Shown in pieces: positions 1 to 10,120 of a stretch of DNA of 64,000 nt. The stretch is from Paulinella micropora (Eukaryota > Cercozoa > Imbricatea > Euglyphida > Paulinellidae), in contig WBZZ01005857.1 in the NCBI GenBank assembly GCA_019918135.1, positions 62,001 to 126,000 on the forward strand, read 5' to 3'. Each line of letters begins with the position of its first letter. Positions within the stretch are counted from its first letter, which is position 1. Under the pieces are notes generated by a model. That model did not search any database, was not told the DNA's origin, and worked only from the letters and a program-made list of their open reading frames with translations. Made by a program: the position numbers and the translations under genes.

Positions 1-980
1 CTCCCCCCTGTCCTTTCCCTTTCCCTCCCCCTCTCTTGGTTCTCAGTGCCAACGTGTACGACCGTCGAGTGGGCCGGATGCTGCGGCAGCTTGAGGGTGC
101 CGTTGCAAGTGTCAAGTGTAAGACTTTGTCGAGCTTTAATTCAGCGTAAATTACATTTTCTTGGCGCGCCTATGCTCTTCCCCTTTCCCACTGCCACTCC
201 CGACAATTCGTGCTTCCTCCTTCCCTGCCTCTTCCCAATACAAGATCTGAGGAAATATCTGCGGGAATATGAAGAGTGGAAAAGAAAATCTTTTTTGGAA
301 CGCGTTTGCACGCGCTCTGAGGAGGGACGAGGGGAGGGAGGATAGCAGGGGACAAGGGAAAAAGGAGGGGGGGGGGAAGGAGCATTTCCCCTCCCTTCCT
401 CCCTGCCCTTTGTCTTCCCCCTCCCGTCCGTTTCCTTTGTTGTCGGGCAAAGATTTTTTTTTCCTCTTTTCATATTCCCGCGGATCTTGCGCACGGTGGC
501 CGAGCCATGGCACGGACAGGATGCCGTCGGGGTAGTGAGGTCTTTGTCCTCCTATCACATTGATCACCGCCCATTCATTCGCCGCAGGGTCGTGCTGGAG
601 CACGGTGCCCTGCTCCTAGTTTTCAGTGCCCAACTGTAGGACCGTCGAGCTTTAATTCAGCGCATTCTTTTTCGCACTCTCTTGGCGCCCCTACCCTCCC
701 CCTTCCCTCCCGCTCCCGATTCCCCCTTCCCCTGCTCCTTGAGCCCCCCCGGGCTCAGGGGGCTCAGAGGGAGGGAAGAAAGAAGGGGGTAGGGGGGGGC
801 GCCCCCCCCCCCCCCCCAATCGGTGGGCTCCAAAAAAAGTTTACTTATTTTTGCCCCCCGCTCTGAGGAGGGAGGGGGATGTGCCGCGTGCTGCTCTTTC
901 TCTCTCCCAGCTGCCTGCCGGTCTCTGGGGGGTTTGCCTTCCTAGATGTCAATCCAATCCGGAATGGTTTCAATAAGCTC
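1..980. repeat. Dispersed repeat mosaic, forward-orientation block 1
   Basis: No convincing gene. The stretch is built from short modules that recur across 1-18.5 kb and after 62.7 kb. Visible here are a module ending in GTCGAGCTTTAATTCAGCGT (about 129-148), one with GCGGGAATATGAA-like text and a following AACGCGTTTGCACGCGC (about 260-320), one with GCCGAGCCATGGCACGGACA (499-518), and a palindromic GAGCCCCCCGGGCTC unit (about 740-755) followed by poly-G and poly-C runs. Modules are joined by pyrimidine-rich tracts ending in TTCTCAG or TTTTCAG. Bases 111-370 recur almost unchanged at 12261-12530. Open frames here are by-products of low-complexity sequence. Confidence 0.8.
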
Positions 981-990
981 TTTTGATAAT

Positions 991-1440
991 TTAATTCATT
1001 TCAGAGCCCGGGGCAGAATCCGGCTCGTGCGAGCCAGCGTCCTCCGCGTGTTCGTTATATTTTTGAACGGTCTCGGGGGCCTGGCTGGCAATCGGCTCCA
1101 TACCAACCCTGGCCCGCTTCTGCACAGTGAACGTAACCTCGAACTCTCTTTCTTTCAGCTCCGCCAGTGCTGTTCGCTCTTTTGTTAGTCTGGAAGAAAG
1201 TTCTCTAGTGATACCATCATGAATCGCGCGTTTGTATCTTCTTTTTCCCGGGCGCCAAGACACATGATAAGCTAACTCTTGTTCTAAGCGTTCAACGGTG
1301 GCCTGCTGTTGCGCAACTTCCGGGGCCAGGCTTTTCATCGCGTTGGTCACCGCAGCGCATAGTTCCCCCTTGCACCAGGCCACGACGTTCGCGCCTGTGT
1401 AACTAGCTTCAAACAGCTGGTCTCCGGCACCGGAGTCCAT
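991..1440 (-). CDS. Unrecognised basic coiled-coil protein (149 aa)
   Basis: I do not recognise this protein. The ATG at 1440 gives 149 residues; the frame is open further upstream, but that part is lysine/serine-rich low complexity that merges into the repeats, so I chose the internal ATG. The middle is predicted long helix with regular leucine and glutamate spacing (residues about 45-105, around QQQATVERLEQELAY and ERTALAELKERE), so a coiled coil is likely. A basic stretch RPGKRRYKR sits inside it. The tail is acidic and polar. It is flanked on both sides by repeat modules with no operon partner. Its composition differs clearly from the surrounding repeats, which supports a real gene, perhaps a recent arrival or a survivor of a decayed locus. 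Confidence 0.55.
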   Translation of the reverse strand: MDSGAGDQLFEASYTGANVVAWCKGELCAAVTNAMKSLAPEVAQQQATVERLEQELAYHVSWRPGKRRYKRAIHDGITRELSSRLTKERTALAELKEREFEVTFTVQKRARVGMEPIASQAPETVQKYNEHAEDAGSHEPDSAPGSEMN

Positions 1441-1444
1441 GGCC

Positions 1445-4400
1445 GCTCTTCCGTTTGCGTTCCCCTGCTTTTTTTTCCACCGACTGCTTTTTTTCTTTAG
1501 CCTATCAAGCCTTAAAACAGTCTCCCTTTTTTTGCGTGTGTGCCTGGAGGGCCAGGGGGGAGGCAACCCTTTTGCCCTTTTCTTGCTCCCTCCCTTTCTT
1601 TCCCCCCCCCCCCCCCCAGTCTGTTCCCTTTGTTGTCAGGCCAAAAAAAATTCTTTCCATTCTTCATATTTTTCTGACCTTGCGCCGCAGGGTCGTGCTG
1701 GAGCACGGTGTGCAAGATCTGCGGAAATATCTGCGGGAATATGAAAAGTGGAAAAAAAATTCGGAACGCGTTTGCATACGCAAACAAGGGACGAGGGGGG
1801 GGGGAATAGCATGGGACAAGGGGAACAGAGGGACGAGGGGGGGGGGAGCGGGAAACCGCACATCCCGCCCCTTTCTTCCCCCCCTTCTCCCCCCTCGTCT
1901 GTTCCCTTTGTTGTCGGGCAACAATTTTTTTCTTCCTTTTTTCACATTTTCCTGACCTTGCGCACGGTGGTCGAGCTATGGCACGGACAGGACGCCGTCG
2001 GGGTAGTGAGGCCTTTGTCCTGGCACATTGACCACCGCCCATCCATCCTCCGCAGGGTCATGCTGGGGGCACGGTGATCTGTTCCTAGTTTTCAGTGCCC
2101 CAAGTATAAGACCGTCGAGTGGGCCGGATGCTGCGGTAGCCTGAGGGTGCCGTTGCAAGTGTCAAGTGTAAGGCTTTGTTGAGTTTTAATTCAGCGTGGA
2201 CTTTTCTTGCACTTTCTTGGCGCCTCACTCTCTCTGTCCCTTCCCCTTCCCTCTCCCTCTTGGTTCTCAGTGCCAAGATTAAAACTTTGTCAGGATTTTT
2301 TTTCGCGTGATTTTTCTTGTACACCGGCGAAGCGCGCCCCTCTACTCCACCGCCCCCCCCCCCCCCCCCTGAGCCCGGGGGGCTCAACGAGTAGGGGGGC
2401 AAAACTGACAAAGAAACTAAGATGCTACTGACCCCGTGCCGGGGCGCCCCCCCCCCCCCCCTCTTTATCCAGAAATCCTTTCTGCCCACCCTCCCCTGAG
2501 CCCAGGGGGCTCAAGGAGCAGGGGAGGGGAAGGGGGGCGCAGAAGCTACAAACAAAATAAGTACATGCAACGCCTCCACTAATCCCCCCCGGCCCCTTCC
2601 TCTCTTAGTTTTCGGTGCCAAGATTACAACTTTGTCATGGATTTTTTTAATTTTTTCTGTGCACCGGCAAAGCGCGCCCCCCCTCCCTCTCCCGCTCCCG
2701 CTCCCGATTCTCAGACAGTGGACTAAGACATTTCGTGCTTCCTCCTTCCCTGCCTCTTCCCTCTGCACAGGGACGGGGGCGAGAGGGGGAAAGCAGGGGA
2801 CAGGGGGAAAAGAGGGACGAGAGGGGGGACGGGGGGAAGCACATCCCGCCCCCTTCTTCATCCCTTCCTTTTCCTCCCTCCCCCTTTCTTCCTCCCTCCC
2901 GTCTGTTCCCTTTGTTGTCGGACCAAATTCTTTTTCCTTTTTTCATATTTTTCTGACCTTGCGCATGGTGGCCGAGCCATGGCACGGACAGGACGCCGTC
3001 GGGGTAAGTGAGGGGGTCTTGTCCTCCTGGTACATTGACCACCTCCCATCCATTCGCCGCAGGGTCGTGGTGGAGCACGGTGCTCCGCTTCTAGTTTTCA
3101 GTGCCCCAAGTGTACGACCGTCGAGCTTTAATTCAGCGTCAATTCTCTCCATCTCCTAATTCTCAGTGTCAAGTGTAAGACTTTGTCGAGTTTTAATTTA
3201 GCGTGGACTTTTCTTGCACTTTCTTGGCGCCCCACTCCCCCCTGAGCCCGGGGGGGCTCAAGGAGCAGGGGAGGGGAAGGGGGAAGGGTGAATGGCGCAG
3301 AAGCTACAAACAAAATACATGCAACGCCTCCATTAATCCCACCTATGCCGGGCGCTTTCCCCCCTTCCCTCCTACTGACGGGGGGGGGGGGAAGATAGAT
3401 TAATCCTCCCCTGCCCCTTCCCTTCCTCTCCTAGTTTTCAGTGCCAAGATGACAACTTTGTCATGGATTTTTTTAAATTTTTTTTGTGCACCGGCAAAGC
3501 GCGCCCCTGCCCTCCCTCTCCCGCTCCCGCTCCCGATTCTCCGATAGTGAGGGGGACGGGGGGGGGGGAAAGCACATCCCGCCCCCTTCTTCCCCCCTTC
3601 CTCTTCCCCTTTCCTCTCCCCCCCTCCCATTCTTTCCCCCGTCTGTTCCCTTTGTTGTCGGGCAAAAAAAAATTTCTTTTCCTCTTTTCATATTTTCTGA
3701 CCTTGCGCACGGTGGCCGAGCCATGGCACGGACAGGACACCGTCGGGGGGGGGGGGTAGTGAGGCCCTTGTCATCCTAGCACATTGACCACCGCCCATCC
3801 ATCCGCCGTGGGTTCGTGCTGGAGCACGGTGCGCAAAATCTGCGGAAATGGGAAGAATATGAAAAGTGGAAAAGAAAATTTTTTTGGGAACGCGTTTGCA
3901 CACGCAAACAAGGGACGAAGGGAGGAGAAGAGAGAGCACACCCCGCCCCTCCCTGTACACGTTCTCAGACGGGGGGGGGGGGAGGGGGCAAGACAGATCG
4001 TGCCTGATCCTCCCCCCCGCCCCTTCCCTCTCCTTCTCTTAGTTCTCAGTGCCAAAATTAAAATTTTGTCAGTAATTTTTTTTTTGCGTGATTTTTCTTG
4101 TACATTCTTAGCGCCCCCCCCTTCCCTTGCCTCTTCTCTCCCCTCTACTCCCTTCTCCCCCCTGAGCCAGGGGGGCTCAAAGTGCAGGGGGCAGAATTGC
4201 AACAAAACTAAGATGATTCCATGGAGTCCATGGTGGGGAAGCACCCCCCCCCCTATATCCTTGGACTTTTCTGCCACCCCTCCCCTCTTCCCTCCCCTGA
4301 GCCCAGGGGGCTCAAGGAGCAGGGGGGGGGAGGGGAAGGGCGTAGAAGCTGCAAACACTAACCCCCTCCCCCCTTCCCCTCTTCCCGACGGGGGGAGGAG

Positions 4401-5940
4401 GATGGAAAGACAGATTGATCCTCCCCGGCCCCTTCCTCTCTTAGTTTTCAGTGCCAAAGATTAAAAATTTGTCAAGGATTTCTTTTTTCGCGTGATTTCT
4501 TTATATTCTTAGCGCGCGCCCCCCCCCCTCCCTCTTTTCATATATTTCTGACCTTGCGCACGGTGGCCGAGCTATGGCACGGACAGGGCGCCGTCGAGCT
4601 TTAATTCAGCGTATTCTTTTTCGTACTCTCTTGGCGCGCGAGCAGAGCACAGACAATGCCGGCCGGGGTTCTAACATAGGCTACCGCAGCGACATGAAGT
4701 AGGTCGGATGCTGCGGCAGCCTGAGGGTGCCGTTGCAAGTGTCAAGTGCAATGCCTTGTCGAGCTTTAATTCAGCGTGATTTTTCTTGCACTTTCTTGGC
4801 GCCCCCTGCCTCTTCCTCTCTCCTCTGAGCCCAGGGGGCTCAAGGAGCAGGGGAGGGGAAGGGGGAAGGGTGAATGGCGCAGAAGCTACAAACACAATAA
4901 ATACATGCAACGCCTCCACTAATCCCCCCCGGCCCCTTCCTCTCTTAGTTTTCAGTGCCAAGATTACAACTTTGTCACGGATTTTTTTAATTGTTTTGTA
5001 CACCGGCAAAGCGCGCCCCTGCCCTCCCTCTCCCGCTTCCGCTCCCGATTCTCAGACCGTGAGGGGGTACGGGGGGAAGCACATCCCGCCCCCTTCTTCC
5101 CTTTCTCTTCTTCCCCCCCCCCCCCTTCTTTCCCCCCGTCTGTTCCCTTTCTTGTCATGCAAAAATTTTTTTTTTCCTCTTTTCATATTTTTCTGACCTT
5201 GCGCACAGTGGCCGAGCCATGGCACGGGCAAGACGCCGTCGGGGGGTAGTGAGGCCCTTGTCCTCCTAGCACATTGACCACCGCCCACCCATGCGCCGCA
5301 AGGTCGTGCTCGAGCACGGTGCGCAAGATCTGCGGAAATAGGAAAATATGAAAAGTGGAAAAGAAAATTTTCTTCGGAACGCGTTTGCACGCGCAAACAA
5401 GGGGACGAGGGGAGGGGGGTGATAGCAGGGGGGGCAAGGGGAACAGAGGGACGAGAGGGGGGACGGGGAGGGGGGAGCACACCCCGCCCCTCCCTGTACA
5501 CGTTCTCAGTGCCAAGATTAAAATTCTTTCTTTCAGTAAATTTTTCTCGCGCGGTTTTTTCTTGTACACCGGCGAAGCGCGCCCCTACCCTCCCCCTTTC
5601 CCTCTCCAGCTCCCGATTCTCAGACGAGGGACTAGACAATTCGTGCTCTCCCCCGCCTTCGTCTGTTTCCTTTGCTGTCTGGCAAAAAATGATTTCTTTC
5701 CTTTTTTCATATTTTCCTTTGCGCACGGTGGCCGAGCCATGGCACGGACAGGACGCAGTCGAGCTCTAATTCAGCGTATTCCTTTTCGCACTCTCTTGGC
5801 GTGCGATCAGAGCACAGACGGTGCCGGGCTAGGGTTCTAACACAGGCTACCGCAGAAACATGACGTGGGCCGAATGCTGCGGCAGCCTGAGGGTACCGTT
5901 GCAAGTGTCAAGTGTAATGCCTTGTCGAGCTTTAATAAAA
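1445..5940. repeat. Dispersed repeat mosaic, forward-orientation block 2
   Basis: About 4.5 kb with no supportable gene. It contains successive copies of the modules: GTACACCGGCGAAGCGCGCC (2320-2339, about 5563-5582) and its variant with GGCAAAGCG (near 2660, 3490, 5000); the GCCGAGCCATGGCACGGACA unit (near 2974, 3715, 5213, 5730); the TGAGCCC-GGGGGGCTCA palindrome (near 2385, 2500, 3245, 4165, 4300, 4827); and a unit reading GCAGAAGCTACAAACA (near 2540, 3300, 4880). Nearly all copies point the same way. Poly-G and poly-C runs of 8-17 bases separate them. Many long apparent reading frames exist on both strands, but they are proline/serine or glycine/arginine low complexity repeated from module to module, which argues against coding. 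Confidence 0.8.
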
Positions 5941-6960
5941 AGATTCACACATTCTTGGCGCCCCCTCCCCTTCCCTTCCCGCCCCCCCCTCCCTCTCCTC
6001 TTTTCCCTCATTGGATGGTAGCAAAAACTTTTGTCAACAAGTTTTTGTGTACGGCCACAAAAGGCAGTACTTCCCGGGGTTTTTAGCAAAGGCTGCCCCC
6101 CGTCTAGAAATGAGGGAAGGGGCAGGGGCGCGCTTCGCCGGTGAACAAAAAAATTTTTAAAAAATCCTTGACAAGGTTTTAATCTTGGTACTGAAAACTA
6201 AGAGAGCGAGAGGGAAGAGGCAGGGGCGTGCTTCGCCGATGTACAAAGATTAATAAAAAAAATCCCTGACAATGTTTTAATATTGACACCGAGAACAGGG
6301 AGCGGGAGAGGAAAGAGAGAGGGGGGGGGGGGGCGCCAAGAATGTGCGATTTTTTTATAAAGGCTCGACAAAGTCCTACACTTGGCACTGAGAACTAGGT
6401 GAGGAAGGGGAAAAGGGGGAGGGGGGAGAGGCACGACCCTGTGCTTAGTCCCCCCGTCTGAGAACTTGGACAGGGATGGGGGAAGGGGGGGGGGGCTTAG
6501 TGGAGGCGTTTCATGTATTTATTTTTTTGTGTAGCTTCTGCGCCCTTCCCCTCCCCCTTCCCCTGTTCTTTGAGCCCCCCGGGCTCAGGGGGCTCAAGTG
6601 CAGAGAAGAAGGAAAAAGAGGGGGGGGGGCGCCCCCCCCCCCCCGCGGGGGGAAAAGCCCCCCCCCATCTGAGAACGGGGAGCGGGAGAGAGAAAAGACA
6701 GGGGAGGGGAGAGAGCACAATCTAGCCTTGCCTTTTCCGTCTGAGAATAGGGAGCGGGAGAGGGAAAGAGAGGGCAGGGGCTGGGAGGAGCGCGCCAATA
6801 ATTTTGTATAATACGCTGAATAAAACCTCGACTAAGTCTTACACTTGACACTGAAAACTAGGAGAGGGAGCGGGAAAGAGGAGGGGGGGGGGGAGCTAGG
6901 GAGAAAGGGGCGCTCTCCCCCCTATTTTCTGTTCCTCCTCCCTCCCTCTCTTTCCCATTG
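5941..6960. repeat. Start of reverse-orientation repeat block
   Basis: Near 6100 the modules switch orientation: the complement of the GCGAAGCGCGCC unit appears (about 6128-6145 and 6228-6240), followed by TCCTTGACAAGGTTTTAATC-type text, and the CTTAGTGGAGGCGTTTCATG unit (about 6497) followed by the GAGCCCCCCGGGCTC palindrome (about 6571-6585). Bases 6003-6116 are a shortened copy of a longer element found at 8123-8400 and 18216-18430. No gene is supported. The orientation switch means this mosaic is not a simple tandem array. Confidence 0.75.
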
Positions 6961-7402
6961 CTCCACCGTCACAGTCGGGCCGTGCTGCCCGCAAGCAGCC
7001 TCGGTCGCACGCAGGGGAGCTCGCTCGACCCCAGAGTTTAGGAGCGGGGCGGCGCCAGGAACTTTGGGTCGACCTGACTCGTGACAGGCATGGGGCCGAC
7101 GGCTGGTTGCGGTCGGAGCTGAGTCGTGAGCCTGCGGGTGTGCTGCGCGGCAGCGCCTTCGTGTTGGGCGCAGGAAGCCTACCGCGCAATCGAGACGGAC
7201 ACAAATGCGCTGCGCTTCGAGACCGCTCGACTTGTCTGCTTGGTGCGTGAACTAGTGCTCCGGCGGATCTACCAAGTACCTGTGGCAGAGCTTAATTAAG
7301 GCCAACGGCGTGGAGCTGTCAGAATACCACCACCGCGCTACAATTCGCCTGGTTCCTACGTCGGCTTCCTTTTAGTCTGCCAGTACCCAAAAAAAGGTAT
7401 TG
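6961..7402 (+). pseudogene. Dead copy of the 9109-9951 gene
   Basis: This stretch matches the gene at 9109-9951 nearly base for base, from the sequence upstream of its start (about 7000-7015 matches 9040-9057) to the shared ending near GGTATTGATCT. It lacks about 87 bases that contain the start codon in the intact gene. It also has internal deletions (after GGGCGCAGG near 7172 and between CGAATGCGCTGCG-like text and TTCGAGACC) and a stop, TTAATTAA, near 7297. It cannot encode the full protein. Another dead copy lies at 17326-17640 and lacks the same start segment, so the two dead copies probably descend from one already defective copy. Confidence 0.85.
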
Positions 7403-7700
7403 ATCTAAGAACAGGGAGGGGCGCCAAGAATGTGTGATTTTTTTTATAAAAGCTTGACAAAGTCGTACACTTGGCACTGAGAACTAGGTGAGGAAGGGGG
7501 AGGGCTTAGTGGAGGCGTTTCATGTATTTGTTTTTTTTGTAGCTTCTGCGCCCTTTCCCTCCCCTGTTCTTTGAGCCCCCGGGCTCAGGGAAGCTTAGGT
7601 GGACCAAAAAAAATTAATAAAAAAAATCCTTGACAAATTTTTAATATTGGCGCTGAGAACTAAGCTTCCGCTCACTTCCCGTCTATGGAACTTTTGGAAT
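7403..7700. repeat. Reverse-orientation repeat modules
   Basis: Contains the CTTAGTGGAGGCGTTTCATG unit (about 7506), the GAGCCCCCGGGCTC palindrome (about 7574-7587) and an AT-rich unit with TCCTTGACAAA near 7625. The same order recurs at about 17760-17960. No gene seen. Confidence 0.7.
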
Positions 7701-7749
7701 AATCAATAAAGTAGCAGTTCTTTGTTGTAATCTCATCGCGCCTTCCTGA

Positions 7750-8400
7750 TCGCAGGTCTTTGCCTTACCGCCGCCACCAGGCGCAAAACGCGCCCAATTT
7801 GCTGCCGAAATGGACCGGCCGGCTCGCTCTTTTGCAAAGGGAACAAGGTCCTGTGCGTCTTCCCGGGAAAGCGTGCACGAGCGACAGCTTTGGGAGAGAG
7901 AAAGAGATGGAAGGGGGGAAGGGAAGGGGAAGGGGAGAAGGAGAGGGAAGGGGGGAGGGGAGGGGAGGGGAGGGGGAGAAGAGGGGAGGGGGGAGAGGAT
8001 GGGGAGGGGGGCACTCCCCCCTGTTCCCTCCCCCCCTTTTTCTCCCCTTCTCTTCCCTCCCCCTCCCCCCCTCCTCCCTTCCTCTCCCTTCCCTTCCCCC
8101 CCCCCTCTCCTCTTTTCCCTCATTGAATAATAGCAAAAACTTTTGTCAACAAGTTTTTTGTGTACGGCCTCCCGGAAAAACGTTTTGTCCACAATAGACG
8201 ACGCGCCCTGTCCAATCAGTGAATAATCGCACGCGTTTTGCGTCGGGCTCGCGTTTCTCTTTTGTGATACTGCCATAAAAGGCAGTGCTTCCCGGGTTTT
8301 TGGCAAAGGCTGCCACCGTTTCGGCTATATCGTATCCTTTTCCCCTCTCCTCCCCCTCTTCCTGTCCCTGTTCTGTCCTTGCCCCCCGTCTAGAAATGAG
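7750..8400. repeat. Unique-sequence element duplicated at 17970-18430
   Basis: Bases 7752-7897 and 8123-8330 are near-identical to 17970-18117 and 18216-18420. The two conserved parts are separated here by a purine-rich then pyrimidine-rich low-complexity filler of about 220 bases, much shorter in the other copy. The second part carries two copies of a motif AAAAAC(T/G)TTTTGTC(A/C)ACA about 45 bases apart (near 8134 and 8177). On the minus strand the second part reads as an open frame with a protein similar in both copies (motifs VDKTFF and VDKSFC), but the same segment is shortened at 6003-6095. It may be a gene fragment, a regulatory element or a mobile element. Confidence 0.6.
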
Positions 8401-9060
8401 GGAAGGGGTGAGGGCGCGCCAAGAAAGCGCGGGAAAGAATACGCTGAATTAAAGCTCGACGGTCGTACACTTTGGCACTAACAACTACGAGAGGCAGAGG
8501 GAAGGGGCAGGGGAGGGGAAGAGCACGATTTGTCTTCAGTCGTCTCCGTCCGAGAACAGAGCAGGAAAGGGAAGGGAGAGGGCGGGGGCGCGCTAAGAAT
8601 GTACAAAAAAAATAATAATAAAATCCTTGACACAAGTTTTAATTATGGCACTGCGAACTAAGGGAGGGAGGGGGGGAGAGGGGCGCCAAGAATGTGCGAT
8701 TTTTTTATAAAGCTCGACAAAGTCTTACACTTGAGACTGAAAACTAGGAGAGGGAGCGGAGAGGCGTTAATAAAGTGCAGAAAAGAATACGCTGAATTAA
8801 AGCTCAACGGTCTTACACTTGGCAGTGAGAAATAGGAGTTGAAGAGGGAAGGGCAGGGGAGGAGCAAGCACAATCTGCCTTTGCCCCCCCCCCCCCCCTG
8901 TCTGAGGAAAGGGAGCGGCAGAGTCAGGGAGCAGGGGGGGGGGCCGCTAGGGAGAAAGGGGCGCCCCCCCCCATTTTTTGTTCCTCCTCCCTTCCTCTCT
9001 TTCCCCTTGCTCCACCGTCACAGTTGGGCCGTGCTGCCCGCAAGCAGCCTCGGTCGCACG
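8401..9060. repeat. Reverse-orientation modules upstream of the 9109 gene
   Basis: Contains reverse copies of the GCGCGCC unit (about 8415, 8590), of the CGCTGAATTAAAGCTCGAC core (about 8443 and 8790) and an AT-rich TTTTTTATAAAGCTCGAC unit (about 8700). The last 100 bases (8960-9057) are shared with the two dead copies of the downstream gene and are likely its leader or an upstream exon. A run of 15 C bases lies near 8886-8899. Confidence 0.7.
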
Positions 9061-9108
9061 CCGCAAAAACTTGTATTTTGTGTAGCAAGACGCACAGGCA
9101 CAAATAAA

Positions 9109-9951
9109 ATGGGGACTGCACTATCTACCGGGAACGCTAACAGTACAGGGGAGCTCGCTCGACCCCAGAGTTTAGGAACGGGGCGGCGCCAGGAACTTCG
9201 GATCAACCTGACTCGTGACAGGCATGGGGCCGACGGCTGGTTGCGGCTGGAAATTAGTCGCGAGCCTGCGTGTGTGCTGCGCGGCAGCGCCTTCGTATTG
9301 GGCGCCGGGTGCTTTGAGCTGGCTCTGCCGAGCACGGCGGGTGAGCGTGCGCAGGAGGCCTACCGCGCAATCGAGACGGACACGAATGCGCTGCGAGTCT
9401 GCGCGGACCTAACGGCTATCCTGGCCCCGGGCCTGCGGCTGGAGTTGATGCCCTGGCGGGGGGACGAGCGCGACCAGGAGTCGGCGGCGCTGCGCTTCGA
9501 GACCGCTCGACTTGTCTGCTTGGTGCGTGAACTAGTGCTCCAGCAGACCTACCAAGTACCTGAGGCAGAGCTGAAGGCCAACGGCGTGGAGCTGTCGGAA
9601 TACCACCACCGCGCTACAATTCGCCTGATCGGAGCCTGCGTCCATGTCGACATTGAGGGTCTACGTATAGCCAGGCCTGACGGTAGAGTGTTTACGCTGC
9701 CAGACTGGGCCCAGCCAGCGGAGGAAGCCGAGGCTCCCGTGGAGGCAGTAGTCTTCGACAAAGTGAGCGTGTGCCCACGTTCGGAATATGTAATCACGGG
9801 CAAGCTGGTTTTTAATGTGAAAGGAGAGGTTAACTACAAGCACAGCCTGCGAATGACACCAAGCAAGTTGTGGAACGGCAGTATTGAATTGCAGCACGGG
9901 TTGAGTGCACGCGCCTGGTTCCTACGTCGGCTTCCTGAGATAGGTGTTTAG
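9109..9951 (+). CDS. Unrecognised protein with probable N-myristoylation signal (280 aa)
   Basis: I do not recognise the family. The ATG at 9109 gives MGTALS, a good N-myristoylation pattern (Gly2, Ser6), so attachment to a membrane or to the inner face of an envelope is possible. The rest is a mixed alpha/beta globular protein without obvious transmembrane segments; several short strands (for example VCADLTAIL, IRLIGACVHVDIEGL) suggest a beta-rich core. The frame is open upstream into low complexity, so the myristoylation-like ATG is the best start. It is the only intact copy among three; copies at 6961-7402 and 17326-17640 are dead. GC-rich third codon positions match the core viral genes and contrast with the surrounding repeats. 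It has no nearby partner gene. Confidence 0.75.
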   Translation: MGTALSTGNANSTGELARPQSLGTGRRQELRINLTRDRHGADGWLRLEISREPACVLRGSAFVLGAGCFELALPSTAGERAQEAYRAIETDTNALRVCADLTAILAPGLRLELMPWRGDERDQESAALRFETARLVCLVRELVLQQTYQVPEAELKANGVELSEYHHRATIRLIGACVHVDIEGLRIARPDGRVFTLPDWAQPAEEAEAPVEAVVFDKVSVCPRSEYVITGKLVFNVKGEVNYKHSLRMTPSKLWNGSIELQHGLSARAWFLRRLPEIGV

Positions 9952-10120
9952 TCTGCTAGTACCCAAAGAAAGGTATTGATCTGAGAACAGGTAGCAAGAG
10001 AGGGAAGGGGGGCAGGAGGCGCGCCAAGAAAGTGTAAAACTTCTTTATTAAAAAGCTTGACAAAGTTTTACACTTGACATTGAGAACTAGAAGAAAGAGA
10101 GGCAAGAGACAGGGGGGGGG
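9952..10120. repeat. End of first reverse-orientation repeat block
   Basis: After the stop codon the sequence returns to a reverse module (GCGCGCCAAGAAAGTGTAAAAC near 10019, written here in part) and an AT-rich TTATTAAAAAGCTTGAC core near 10044. No polyadenylation signal stands out apart from this AT-rich core, which could serve as the 3 prime end of the upstream gene. Confidence 0.55.
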
